Assembly: GCF_022788695.1 (NCBI RefSeq)
Contig: NZ_CP085154.1
Coordinates: 2,976,001 to 3,040,000 of the forward strand
Length of the DNA stretch: 64,000 nt
From: Pseudosulfitobacter sp. DSM 107133
GTDB taxonomy: Bacteria; Pseudomonadota; Alphaproteobacteria; Rhodobacterales; Rhodobacteraceae
Reading direction: 5' to 3'
A program made the position numbers and the translations under genes. How positions within the stretch are numbered: position 1 is the first letter of the stretch; each line of letters starts with the position of its first letter. Positions 30,402 through 39,196 of the stretch are shown here, piece by piece. The notes beneath the pieces were generated by a model that made no database searches, was not told the DNA's origin, and was given only the letters and a program-made list of their open reading frames with translations.

Positions 30402-31934
30402 ATTTTGTTGAAAAACTAACGTTTGCGATCGCAGAAATAGCTGCTCGAAATTCAGCGCGAGCGCCTTTCTTATCAGGCTTTGCGCGTTTGCTGCGATGCA
30501 GGAAAGATCTTAGCCAGTTTACGGAGGTTTTGGGCGGTTGCGGCGAGCAGAAATTCGTCATTTGCACCGCATGGGCCACGTAATCGAAGTCGGCTCAGGC
30601 CGAGAATACGTTTGAGGTGAGCGAAGAGCATTTCGACCTTCTTCCTGAGCTTCATCGCGATCGCGTATTCATCCGTTTTGGCCAGATCCCTGGCAACTTG
30701 ACGGGCATCTTCGTGTTCTTCACGCGTGATCGATCTGGCGTCGGCATTGGGGCAGCACTTCGGCTTGGATGGGTAAACCTGACAGATCAGCTTCAGCGCA
30801 CGATACTTCGCAGTGCCTTTGCCCGTCGGACCCCGGTTCGGATCGGAATAATTCCGGCGGAACTGCTTGAGCGCGTGCCCCTCGGGGCAGATGTATTGGT
30901 CGTTCTGCGCATCCCAGTCGAAATCTGTGCGTGTCCAGGTCCCATCGGGTCGTCCGGCCTTGTCGATCACAGGGATGTAGGGATCGATCTTGCGTTCCAC
31001 GAGCCAGCCGAGCATTGGGCCTGAACCATAGGCTGTGTCGGCGATCATCCAGTCAGGGACCAGGCCGAATTTGTCTTTCACCCGCGTCAGCATGGTTTTT
31101 GTCGACCCAACCTCGGCTTGCCGGATGGAGCGGGTGGGTTCCACATCCAAGATGACACCGTGATCCGTGTCGATGAGATAATTGTCGGAGTAGCTAAAGA
31201 AAGCAGGGCCTTTACGGGCTGCTGTCCACTGACTGGCGGGATCAGAATGCGAGGTAAACTTGGGCTGCACCTCGCTGGCCGCGCCAAATGCGGCCCTGTC
31301 CAGCGTGTCGAGATACTCGCGCACGGCGCGGGGCGCGTCAGCCGGATCGATGTGCGTTGCGTCCCGGTCTTCCTTCGGCGTGGAGTTCTGCTTGTTGGCA
31401 TCGGCTTCGATCAGGCTGGCATCAATCGCCATGCGCTGGCCGCTGACCAGACCTTCGGCGATGCAACGCGCGACAGTCGTCTCAAACAGATGGCGCAGCA
31501 GTTCGCTGCCGCGAAAGCGCCCATGCCGGTTCTTGGAAAACGTTGAGTGATCCGGGACCCGGTTGCTCAGATCGAGGCGACAAAACCAGCGATACGCGAG
31601 GTTAAAATGCACCTCTTCGCAGCGCCGCCGCTCTGACCGGATGCCGAAACAATATCCGACCAGAAGCATTCGGATCAGCAACTCGGGATCGGCCGAGGGT
31701 CGGCCTGTGTGACTGTAGAACTCCGCCAGATGGGCGCGGATACTGCTCAAGTCGACGAACCGGTCGATGGATCGCAGCAAGTGATCCGTGGGGATGTGAT
31801 CCTCGAGCGAGAACTCGTAAAACAGCGCCGGTTGCGCTTCCTGCCTCGGTCCCATCATCGCTGATCCTCCCCTCAATTACAGGAATTGAATCAGCAGTTC
31901 AGCCCTCAATCAAGAAAGAGTTTTTCAACAAAAT
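30402..31934 (-). mobile_element. IS1182-type element
   Basis: This element of about 1533 bp has 16-bp perfect terminal inverted repeats ATTTTGTTGAAAAACT (30402-30417) and their complement (31919-31934), carrying one transposase gene. No convincing target duplication is seen. It inserted between the XRE/ACP operon promoter and the coiled-coil/tniQ-like genes, and no gene is evidently broken. Confidence 0.88.
30473..31858 (-). CDS. IS1182-family transposase
   Basis: This roughly 461-residue transposase has an N-terminal DUF772-type region ('LFYEFSLEDHIPTDHLLRSI', then 'RMLLVGYCFGIRSERR', about 60-80) and a DDE_Tnp core with D in 'MAIDASLIEADANK' (about 165), D in 'WMIADTAYGSG' (about 275) and a late E in 'HEDARQVARDLAKTDEYAIA'. 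The M-M-G-P-R start at 31858 is chosen because M-x-G-P is the usual family start. It appears intact. Confidence 0.92.
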   Translation of the reverse strand: MMGPRQEAQPALFYEFSLEDHIPTDHLLRSIDRFVDLSSIRAHLAEFYSHTGRPSADPELLIRMLLVGYCFGIRSERRRCEEVHFNLAYRWFCRLDLSNRVPDHSTFSKNRHGRFRGSELLRHLFETTVARCIAEGLVSGQRMAIDASLIEADANKQNSTPKEDRDATHIDPADAPRAVREYLDTLDRAAFGAASEVQPKFTSHSDPASQWTAARKGPAFFSYSDNYLIDTDHGVILDVEPTRSIRQAEVGSTKTMLTRVKDKFGLVPDWMIADTAYGSGPMLGWLVERKIDPYIPVIDKAGRPDGTWTRTDFDWDAQNDQYICPEGHALKQFRRNYSDPNRGPTGKGTAKYRALKLICQVYPSKPKCCPNADARSITREEHEDARQVARDLAKTDEYAIAMKLRKKVEMLFAHLKRILGLSRLRLRGPCGANDEFLLAATAQNLRKLAKIFPASQQTRKA

Positions 31935-32124
31935 AAGCCGTTTGTGCCAGCGCCTGGTCCGAGGCTCGAAGGTCGTGGACGGGCTGGGAGCGGTCAACGG
32001 CTGTTCACTTCATGGACCGCATTTTGGGGCCGAAAGTTATATATCTACCGCTGTGCCCGACCGAGAGATCCACTTTCCTCGCCATTCGGGCGTATGTAGA
32101 GAGCACCGAAACGGCCTCCCACCG

Positions 32125-32361
32125 CTACTCCCAACTTTCATCCATGAAGCGTTTCATGTCGAAATCCGGATCTCGTGGCCCCATGCGTTCAACCTGCTCC
32201 TGAAGCGAACGCACGCGTTTGCGCAGCTCTTCGTTAGCCATCAGGCGGTGGAGTTCACGAAGCAAAACCGTCGTTAGGTGGTCGTTGTACACATCAGACG
32301 ACACGTCCACGTCGGCCATCCGCAACAGCAGAGACTTCAAGCGCTCGACTTCATCCTCCAT
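32125..32361 (-). CDS. small coiled-coil protein downstream of a tniQ-like gene
   Basis: This 78-residue charged helical protein has heptad-like leucines: 'EDEVERLKSLLLRMADVD' and 'ELRKRVRSLQEQVERMG'. It begins 'ATGGAGGATGAAG', overlapping the last codons of the tniQ-like gene at 32351 by 11 bp, so it belongs to that transcript. I do not recognise a family. The strip 31935-32124 beyond it shows no feature. A role as a partner of the TniQ-like protein is only a guess from position. Confidence 0.6.
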   Translation of the reverse strand: MEDEVERLKSLLLRMADVDVSSDVYNDHLTTVLLRELHRLMANEELRKRVRSLQEQVERMGPRDPDFDMKRFMDESWE

Positions 32362-33719
32362 TGCTGATGCTCCTTGCGAGACTCTCATGCTCTGCAACTT
32401 GCGATCTCTCGTAGGCACGAACGTGTCGGCCACGGCAGGTGACTGTCGGGACCCCTTCCCTATCCAGCCGCCGCGCCAAATGTATGGGGGCAACCCGCGC
32501 CGACGTGGCAAGCTGTCCAAGCGTCAGAAAACGCGCCTCAAATTCCCGAATACTGGATTGGGTTATCAGGGAATGACGATGATTGGTATCTGCGTTGAGA
32601 CGTTTCGCGTGACCAAGGTAGCCCGCATCCCGAAGCGCCCGAATGGCTCCGACGCCAATTTTCAGGTAAGCTGCGGCTTCTAGCGGCGTGAGGTCTCGCG
32701 TAGCGCTCGGCGTATCGCGCGCACCAACGTCCACATCTTGCGGCACATGGATCGCTTGAAGTCCTATCGCGTCCGTCCCCCGGACAAAACCGCCAACCTT
32801 GCCCTCCTGCCAGAGAGTGATGAGGCGAACCAGTCCAATCCGTTGATTTTGGCAATGCTCGCGAAGCGGAAGGAAGACCCCGACACCGGGCAGTTCAGGC
32901 AAGGCAGCCGCTTCTGCCAAAAGTCGATCGACATCCTCAGTAAAAACATAGCGCAGCGCGGTTCCAAACCGGATCGAGCGCAATATCCCCTTTTCAATCA
33001 GCCCCTTCACCTGCGTCGGATGCACATTCAACGTTACTGCTGTGGATTTGAGATTTCGCAACCCGCTCCAGAAGTCGATCGCCCTGGATAGCTGGTCAGG
33101 CGTTGTTTCCGTCAGCGCGGCAGATTGTGCCTCAGAGAGATTGTCAACGTGAGGGATCAGCCGCTTAAGAAACCCCACACTGAGCCCCGACTGCTCACGG
33201 GCGGTTTCAAACGACATGCGTTTAACGTCTGGCACCGGCCTACCCAGCACACGCTTTTTGGGTTTCATCGTGTAGTTCCGGACTGCAAACGACTGGACGC
33301 TATCGACGATGGACTGGACCTCCGCGTCACCATGCGCGGCTCGTAGCCAGACATAAAATGCCCCCAGATCTGTCGAAAAATAAGAACGCCGAGGGCCGGG
33401 TCGGGATTTCAGCCGTTCCATGCAGACCATCAGGCTGCCTGGCCCAGCGGAGAGAACGCGTAGTCCCTCGACGCAAAACTCACGTTCAAGATCTGGATCG
33501 ACATTTGCAGAACTTGGAAGGGATGATCCGCAGATAGCGGCACCAAGGCTCAAGCAAGCGCCGTGCAGTTGACTGAGCTCCAGCTCGCCTAGCCAATCCG
33601 CCTGCGGACCATGGTTGATCCTCCTCCTCACGTAAGCCTCGAATGCGTTAGGAGCATATATCCGGCCCGCATCTGCGGCCTTTTTCACAAGGTCACTGTG
33701 CCGCGCGATCTGGGCAACA
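32351..33719 (-). pseudogene. divergent TniQ-family gene, 5' end removed at IS3 copy B
   Basis: About 455 codons remain, open from the IS3 boundary. The start 'APNAFEAYVRRRINHGPQADWLGELEL' aligns with 'SPSPFEAYLTNRILSGRGDRWIDRLEL' (about residues 188-214) of the full tniQ at 20252, and later blocks ('LGAFYVWLRAAHGDAEVQ' against 'FGPWMAWLKSRSLGDEFE') also correspond. It continues with two HTH-like segments ('TAVTLNVHPTQVKGLIEKGI', 'EAAAYLKIGVGAIRALRDAG') that could bind DNA. The N-terminal zinc domain, about 185 residues, is missing. It is a fourth, distant TniQ-family member in the island, and the truncation coincides exactly with the IS end. Confidence 0.75.
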
Positions 33720-33776
33720 TGGACCTGTCGCGGTTTGATGCCGCTCCTTTGATAGCATTTACTGCAACAAAGGAGA

Positions 33777-34058
33777 TTGACGATGGGACTGAAACGGACG
33801 GACGAATTCCGCCAGGATGCGGTGCGGATCGCACTGACCAGCGGGCTTACGCGTAAGCAGGTGGCAGATGATTTGGGCGTTGGCATGTCGACGCTGAACA
33901 AATGGATCACGGCGCATCGAGGCATAGATGTGCTGTCGAAAGAGGATTTAGAACTCGCGAAAGAGAATGACCGGCTTCGGCGCGAGAACCGTATCCTCAA
34001 GGAGGAGCGGGAGATTTTAAAAAAGGCCACGGTGTTCTTCGCGAGCCAAAAGCCGTGA
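33777..34058 (+). CDS. IS3-family orfA (copy B)
   Basis: The 93-residue product is identical to the orfA of copy A. The frameshift run AAAAAAG lies near 34019-34025, upstream of the overlap with orfB, as in other IS3 elements. Confidence 0.93.
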   Translation: MTMGLKRTDEFRQDAVRIALTSGLTRKQVADDLGVGMSTLNKWITAHRGIDVLSKEDLELAKENDRLRRENRILKEEREILKKATVFFASQKP

Positions 34059-34912
34059 GGTTCAAGTTCATCGAAGAGCACCAATCTACGTTTTCCATCC
34101 AGCGTATGTGCCAAGTGATGCAGGTCAGCTCGCGTGGATTGAGGGCCTTTCGCGGCCGTCCCGCCAGTCGCAGGCAACGGACTGACTTGGTCACACTTGC
34201 ACATATCAAGGAACAGTCCCGCCTTAGCCTTGGTAGCTACGGCAGGCCACGGATGACCGAAGAGCTGAAAGAGATTGGTCTGAATGTCGGTCATCGCTGC
34301 GTTGGCCGCTTGATGCGTCAGAACGGCATATCTGTTATTCGGACACGTAAACACAAGGTCACGACAGATAGCGATCATAAGTTCAACATTGCACCCAATC
34401 TGCTGGATAGGGACTTCACCGCTGATCAGCCAAACCAAAAATGGGCTGGCGATATCAGCTATGTGTGGACCCGGGAGGGCTGGCTGTATCTGGCTGTCAT
34501 TCTTGATCTGCATTCGCGCCGTGTGATCGGCTGGGCGGTGAGCAATCGCATGAAACGCGACCTTGCTATCAGGGCTTTGAAGATGGCCATCGCGTTCCGC
34601 CAGCCGCCCAAAGGCTGCATTCATCACACGGATCGCGGGTCGCAATATTGTTCACACGACTACCAGAAGATCCTGCGTCAACACGGGTTCAAGGTATCGA
34701 TGAGCGGCAAGGGCAATTGCTACGACAACGCCGCCGTTGAGACGTTCTTCAAAACCATCAAAGCTGAACTGATCTGGCGGCATCCTTGGGAGACGCGGCG
34801 GAAAGCAAAGATGGCGATCTTCGAATACATAAACGGGTTCTACAATCCGCGACGACGTCACTCAGCACTTGGCTGGAAAAGCCCTGTCGCATTCGAGAAG
34901 AAAGTGGCCTAA
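34055..34912 (+). CDS. IS3-family transposase orfB (copy B)
   Basis: The 285-residue DDE integrase is identical to the orfB of copy A, with all catalytic residues present. It starts 4 bp before the orfA stop in the -1 frame. The element remains potentially mobile even though its flanks have been rearranged. Confidence 0.95.
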   Translation: MRFKFIEEHQSTFSIQRMCQVMQVSSRGLRAFRGRPASRRQRTDLVTLAHIKEQSRLSLGSYGRPRMTEELKEIGLNVGHRCVGRLMRQNGISVIRTRKHKVTTDSDHKFNIAPNLLDRDFTADQPNQKWAGDISYVWTREGWLYLAVILDLHSRRVIGWAVSNRMKRDLAIRALKMAIAFRQPPKGCIHHTDRGSQYCSHDYQKILRQHGFKVSMSGKGNCYDNAAVETFFKTIKAELIWRHPWETRRKAKMAIFEYINGFYNPRRRHSALGWKSPVAFEKKVA

Positions 34913-34950
34913 ACGAGCACTTGGGGCGGCACAAAAGCGCGACAGGTCCA

Positions 34951-35823
34951 TTCGACCTGACGTGGCAATGAGGATGCAAGCTCGAACTCGCCCCGCATTT
35001 CATTGAGTGCGTTCTTGAGGAGGACCGCCTCTGCCCTGACAAGATGTGTTTCCTCATGGAGGTCGGACACCGTCCGGCGATGCTCCGTCTGCAGCACAAG
35101 AAGCCGCTCGCTTTCCGCGACGAGATCGTCGCACTCGCTGGCGAATTCCTGCAAGTCGTAGATTGGGGTCGCGCCTTCCATCTCTTCGATCTGAGTCATC
35201 GTCTGGCGGAGTGTCTCGACGGCAGTCTCCAAGCTAGAAAGAACGATCTTTTCCCTCGTCAGTTCGGCCTTGGCGGCGTAGTAGCCGTCCGGCCGTATGC
35301 CTGAATGATAGTCCGCAAGTGTGCCCGCACTTTCTGGCAGGTAGAAGTCTTTGCGGAAGGAAACCCATGTATTGTCCCAGCTTCCGTCCTGGTCAATGTA
35401 GAACGGTGCGAACAGATACGCGGGTGGCGGCGTTAACGTTTCTCCGTCCTTGTCCACCATCTCCAATTTGAAGCCGAAAAACTCGGCAAGCTTCGGTCCC
35501 CAATCCTTGACCAGTCGCTGACCCCAAAACTGTCTGTTGCCCTTTTCATCGAAGAGCGAAAGCACTCCGTGGGCCTTTATCGAAAACCAAGTCGCGCCCG
35601 CGAACTCGAATTCGAGGCAGCTCGACACGTTGGCGTTCTTCCAGCGGACGTCAATCTTGTTCGGCGTCGCTCCCAGAGCCTCGTACAGGCTCTTCATTAT
35701 GACTGACTTTCCAAAGCCGTTTGCGCCTTGAATCAACAGCTTTTGCGAATGCAATGGTACGTGCAGCGCTCTCTTTTCGACCTGCGACAACAGGAAGAGA
35801 TTTTTGAATTTTACCTTTTGCAT
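34951..35823 (-). pseudogene. SMC/RecN-like ATPase (LmuB-like), N-terminal part only
   Basis: About 291 codons run from the ATG at 35823 up to the IS3 boundary. The N terminus is an ABC-ATPase head: strand 'KVKFKNLFLLSQ', Walker A 'LIQGANGFGKSVIMKSL' (residues about 30-46). From about 185 it enters a long coiled coil ('LETAVETLRQTMTQIEEME'). Signature, Walker B and the second half of the head are gone. Position, after a DUF4297-type nuclease gene and in the same direction, is that of the SMC-like LmuB in Lamassu systems. The frame shows no internal stops, so the loss came with the IS3 rearrangement. Confidence 0.72.
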
Positions 35824-35880
35824 TGCTATTCTCGCTCAGTTTTCGGAGGACGCGCCGCAGTCTCGTCGTGTCGTCGTCTG

Positions 35881-36983
35881 TCATGTCATGGTTTCCATCA
35901 ATTCGACGATCATCGCGGACTGGAGATCGTAGAGCTCCGACACGGGTTCACTGAGACCGTGGGCCTTCAAGGCTACGGCCGCCTCGAGTACGCTGCCCAT
36001 ATCGCTCACCGCGGTTTTGCCGATGGCGTCGCGGATTGCCGCGCTCAACTTGGCGGCCGTCCTGCCCCCCGCGCGACGGGCGTCGGCGTACGCCATGCAC
36101 ATGTTCTTGTTGCGCTGGATCTGCAGCGCCTTCATTCCTTCCGCAGCGAGTTCATCACTCACGCTCGACCACCACTCGACAAGATTTTTCGACCTGTTCT
36201 GCACTCTCTCGATCAGACGGGCGATCGCATCGCGATCCAAGGCGACCCGCATCCGCAATTCTTCGACCGTCCCCGACTTGGTCTTGTTGCCGGTGCACTC
36301 ACCTGCTGCGGAAAGGAGTGCCGCGTAGAAGGGCTGGAGACCGCTACGAAATCCGGATGGAGTTCTTCTAGCATCGTTACGATCCTACCAAGCACGGTGG
36401 CGCGATAACTTTCAAGATCAAACGGAACGCGCTCGAACGTCAGAAGCGTCGCGTGAGATTTGTCGAAGCCGACAGGGAAGTCCGCCTCCAGCGACTTCAT
36501 TAGTGCTTCCTGATCAGCCGAGCAGAGATCGGCAACCGAAAGCTCGCCGTCATGGAGGTCGGATTTGGTGGCCGTCGCCAAGGTGGCGCTCAGCGGCCGG
36601 TTAGACAATATCGACGCCCGGCGAATTCCCGGCCCGAACTGCGCCACATTGTAGTAGGCCTTACCGACGATGGATTTCGGCAACTCTCCCTTTGGGCTTC
36701 GCCTCGCGAGCCTCTTTGCTGTCCAAGTGAGTTCACTGGTCGACTTCACCTGGTAAAACGAGAGCTCTGAGTCCTTTCCTTCTCCAACAAATACTACGAG
36801 GTCATCGTGGTGATCGAACAAGGCTACAAATTCTTTGCCCTGTTTGAAGAGCTCGAGAACCAATGCCATTGACACGTTCACCTGATAATCGAACGCCCTG
36901 AACGCCGAGGAACCCGCAGTTTCGCGAGGCTGTTTCGATGCTACGGTATTTAGTGAGAGCTCTGGCAATGATACTCGTTCCAA
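35881..36983 (-). pseudogene. DUF4297 (Cap4-type) nuclease gene with frameshift, LmuA-like
   Basis: The N-terminal 190 residues show the DUF4297 dsDNA-nuclease pattern: 'FRAFDYQVNVSMALVLELF' (about 28-46), 'FDHHDDLVVFVGE' with the catalytic D-D, and 'LSFYQVKSTSELTWTAKRL' with the Q-x-K. Near 36310-36345 the frame breaks. The original frame ends in an arginine/proline-rich tail, whereas the frame one base over continues as a sensible protein ('GLQPFYAALLSAAGE', 'ALDRDAIARLIERVQN') to a stop at 35881. Rejoined, it would be about 367 residues. With the SMC-like gene directly downstream this matches the Lamassu-Cap4 layout. No clear lmuC is seen. The frameshift could also be a sequencing error. 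Confidence 0.7.
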
Positions 36984-37299
36984 AAAATTTATCTGTTATA
37001 ACTTAATGCTCAAAACGGACATGGATCTGCATCCAGAGTCACCATTCCGACTTGGTCAGCACAATGCACGCTTTTCCGACCTCGATGTTTACACTAGCAA
37101 TGATTGATCAAGCATCTCAAGAATAATTACTTTCTTCCGACACGCATTCACGGTCAATGGTACCTCAAGATGTAGCTGCAGAAAATGTCAGGAGATGTGC
37201 GCAACGCGGATGGTTGTGATCTGAAATAGCTGCTTGCGCTATCAAACGGCCGCTTTAGGAAGTGCCGCTGCGCAGCAAACATAGCTAGCGAACGGCGGC
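36984..37299. other. AT-rich intergenic strip upstream of the nuclease gene
   Basis: About 316 bp without a gene. On the minus strand an AT-rich stretch just upstream of the DUF4297 start (36984-37010) could be its promoter. The rest has no repeat or RNA gene I can identify. Confidence 0.4.
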
Positions 37300-37314
37300 A
37301 AAGTGCCGAAAGGG

Positions 37315-38874
37315 TCATTTTTGGGTTGTTGCGTAGGCACTCACGTCCTCACGCCAGTAAATCCGGCTTAGATCATGTGGCATCGCCAACAGGACCACAT
37401 TTTCATTTCTAAGTTTCATCGAAAGTGATCCTTGTGGGCGCTGCACGACCTCCGCGAACTCGCCCAAAGAAATAAAAGTCTCTCGGAAACGCGTCAAACT
37501 GTCGGTTGTGACAACGGTCGCCCCTCGGCGGTAGAACTCTGAGGTATCCACGCCGCACAATATTCCATGCTGGATCAAATACCCTACTGTTTTGGCCGTC
37601 ACTCTTAACTGCCCGGCGGCGTCACCGATGGAAAGGCGGCTCTCCCGTGCGAGATCGGTTTCGTCCATAATAAATGTTCTGGATTTTCTACCTTCAGATG
37701 AACACTTTGCGTTTCGAAAGAACTTCTTCTCGCGTTCGTAGGCGTCGAGCATTTGCTGGGTTACAAAATTCATTGGTACGATACCGCCACCAGCGTCACG
37801 CTTTGCGAGACCTCGGTAAATCAGATCCTCCGCATTGCGCTTGGCGAACCCCTTCAGCAAAACCGACTTCTGTGGGTTCGATGAAGCCATTCCCTCCGAA
37901 GGCACGCCAAGTACCAGCACCCCTTTTCTGACCGAAAAATTGTCGAAGACGTGCCGCCGCACAACGTCACGCAGGGGCTCGAACTCATCGCCGAGACTCC
38001 GGCTCTTCAGCCACGCCATCCAGGGGCCAAAGAGTCGATCGAAAAACCTGCCGTCCACGACGTCCTCGCGAGCCATATCGGCAAGACAATTGGAAAGGGC
38101 TACAGGTCCGTCTTTCAGTATGTCGTAGCCCAAGAAACCATAGGTCATCCAGTCTGCCTCACTGTGCCCCGCCAGCGCAGCATCTGGCCCCTTTGCGACA
38201 CGCAGGCCCAGCACTTCACATGCCCGCGACGCCACGTTGAGTTCGAGGCGGTCGATCCATCGGTCGCCCCGCCCGCTCAGGATGCGGTTCGTAACATACG
38301 CCTCGAAAGGGCTGGGGTTTGCGTGGACCACCGGCTGATCCAAAATCCAAACGTGGTGTTTTCGCAGCTGCGCCGCGAAGTCTCGGGCATCCTTGTGAAA
38401 TTTCTCGGCTGGAAGGCTGATGAGCATGCAGCCGTGTTCCGGGCAGCTCCTAATTGACGAAAATTTCCACTGGAGGCGACGCGGCACACGCCACGACTCC
38501 GCTGCTGACGGCATCTCGGACCTTATGCATTCCGGACAGACACGGATGCGCGTGCGCTGAAAGCTCTGAAGGGAGGCGAATTCATCCCGCAGGCGGAAAT
38601 GGCCCTTGCCGAGATGGCGGATAGACACCCGCTCCAATGCGCCCACGTCACACCCTGCAAGCTGGGCCAATTGCTTTATGGCAACCTTCTCACCACGAAA
38701 CAGCGGGTCGATCGGAAAGGCAATGTCGCCGCAGAACCTCTGCATCGAAATGGTGCCGTTCCTGGCCGCAAGTCGTGACAGCAAGGAACTAGCCGGCTCG
38801 CACGCGGCATGTGCCACCGTCAGCGGCAACTGCGGGAAGTTGGTTCCGGGGGTGGCAGGTAGGCTTTTGACCAA
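37315..38874 (-). CDS. tniQ: TniQ/TnsD-family target-site protein, copy 2
   Basis: This 519-residue protein is the same length as copy 1 and differs at scattered positions. It has a restored zinc-site residue pattern: 'RVCPECIRSEM' (about 112) and 'RSCPEHGCMLISLP' (about 142), which is closer to the canonical C-P-x-C ... C-P-x-H than copy 1 ('ICREH'). The N-terminal 'ACEPASSLLSRLAARNG' and the C-terminal HTH-like 'SIGDAAGQLRVTAKTVGYLI' are intact. It is encoded just inside the end that abuts tRNA-Arg. By analogy with TnsD/TniQ it would recognise the attachment gene, here plausibly the tRNA, and recruit a transposase that is not encoded in this window. Confidence 0.85.
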   Translation of the reverse strand: MVKSLPATPGTNFPQLPLTVAHAACEPASSLLSRLAARNGTISMQRFCGDIAFPIDPLFRGEKVAIKQLAQLAGCDVGALERVSIRHLGKGHFRLRDEFASLQSFQRTRIRVCPECIRSEMPSAAESWRVPRRLQWKFSSIRSCPEHGCMLISLPAEKFHKDARDFAAQLRKHHVWILDQPVVHANPSPFEAYVTNRILSGRGDRWIDRLELNVASRACEVLGLRVAKGPDAALAGHSEADWMTYGFLGYDILKDGPVALSNCLADMAREDVVDGRFFDRLFGPWMAWLKSRSLGDEFEPLRDVVRRHVFDNFSVRKGVLVLGVPSEGMASSNPQKSVLLKGFAKRNAEDLIYRGLAKRDAGGGIVPMNFVTQQMLDAYEREKKFFRNAKCSSEGRKSRTFIMDETDLARESRLSIGDAAGQLRVTAKTVGYLIQHGILCGVDTSEFYRRGATVVTTDSLTRFRETFISLGEFAEVVQRPQGSLSMKLRNENVVLLAMPHDLSRIYWREDVSAYATTQK

Positions 38875-38959
38875 GTGAGGCTTCCGAGATCAGACAAAGG
38901 CTGGATTGGCTGGATCTTACGATCACCCGCTCAACTGAGCAACGCTGCTATGATTTCAG

Positions 38960-39021
38960 GAAATTCCGCCGACTTGGGTCAGTTACCTGTCACAAAAGTC
39001 GGTTTTGCTTGGCATCTGACA
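38960..39021 (-). repeat. candidate transposon end beside tRNA-Arg
   Basis: On the minus strand from 39021: TGTCAGATGCCAAGC..., with the site TGCCAAGCAAAACCGAC (minus strand of 38998-39014) and a second site TGACAGGTAACTGACCCAA. The end stops 9 bp short of the tRNA-Arg CCA terminus. It is nearly identical to the end at 21898-21957. Confidence 0.6.
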
Positions 39022-39030
39022 AGGGAGTAG

Positions 39031-39107
39031 TGGCGGACCAAGGAGGATTCGAACCCCCGACCCCTTGATTCGTAGTCAAGTACTCTATCCAGCTGAGCTA
39101 TTGGTCC
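39031..39107 (-). tRNA. tRNA-Arg (anticodon ACG)
   Basis: This 77-nt tRNA is on the minus strand with encoded CCA (39031-39033). The acceptor stem GGACCAA pairs with TTGGTCC, the discriminator is G, the anticodon loop CTACGAA places ACG at 39071-39073, and the T-loop is GTTCGAATC. Its 3' end faces the island, the usual orientation for an integration target. Confidence 0.97.
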
Positions 39108-39196
39108 ACTGGCGCGGGGTTTAGTCGGACTGGCGGGCGGGTGCAAGCCCTGATGCGCGATTTATGTCAGGAAAATTTCAATCGGTCGAAAAGCCC

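Larger units (their letters stand above)
33720..34950 (+). mobile_element. IS3-family element, copy B (no target duplication)
   Basis: The same 1231-bp element as copy A, in inverse orientation, with both TGGACCTGTCGCG ends intact. The 3 bp outside are ACA on the left and TTC on the right, so there is no duplication. The gene to the left lacks its 5' part and the gene to the right lacks its 3' part. That is what recombination between two copies, with loss of the DNA between, leaves behind. Confidence 0.95.
22011..39021. mobile_element. putative 17-kb Tn7-like (TniQ-bearing) element next to tRNA-Arg
   Basis: Outward-facing ends start TGTCAG at 22011 and, on the minus strand, at 39021; both carry TGCCAAGC...CCGAC sites. 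The tniQ gene (37315-38874) lies just inside the right end, which stops 9 bp from the 3' end of tRNA-Arg. Cargo includes the dU-enzyme cluster, the peptidase/inhibitor operon and the Lamassu-like remnant. Against the model: no transposase or AAA+ tnsC gene is present, and the 5 bp outside each end do not match (aatct and aggga). It may be a decayed or trans-mobilised element. Confidence 0.45.
37300..39021 (-). repeat. tniQ module, copy 2 of the ~1.72-kb direct repeat
   Basis: This is the second copy of the segment at 20235-21957, the same gene plus about 145 bp of upstream flank, ending at the TGTCAG end at 39021, 9 bp from tRNA-Arg. Two such modules in direct orientation, each closed by the same end, suggest tandem arrival of related elements at one site. 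Confidence 0.85.

Noticed and set aside
32351-34645. 764-residue minus-strand open frame
   Set aside because: Its first 300 or so codons are antisense to IS3 copy B; only 32351-33719 is the native tniQ-like gene.
35651-35884. Small minus-strand frame between nuclease and SMC-like gene, considered as lmuC
   Set aside because: Most of it is a shadow frame of the SMC-like gene with arginine/serine-rich composition, and it is too short for LmuC. Only its first 20 residues lie outside the overlap.
39021-39031. Tyrosine-recombinase-type island at tRNA-Arg
   Set aside because: The tRNA position suggests it, but no integrase gene is in the window and no duplicate of the tRNA 3' end was seen inside the island; TniQ-type ends fit better.
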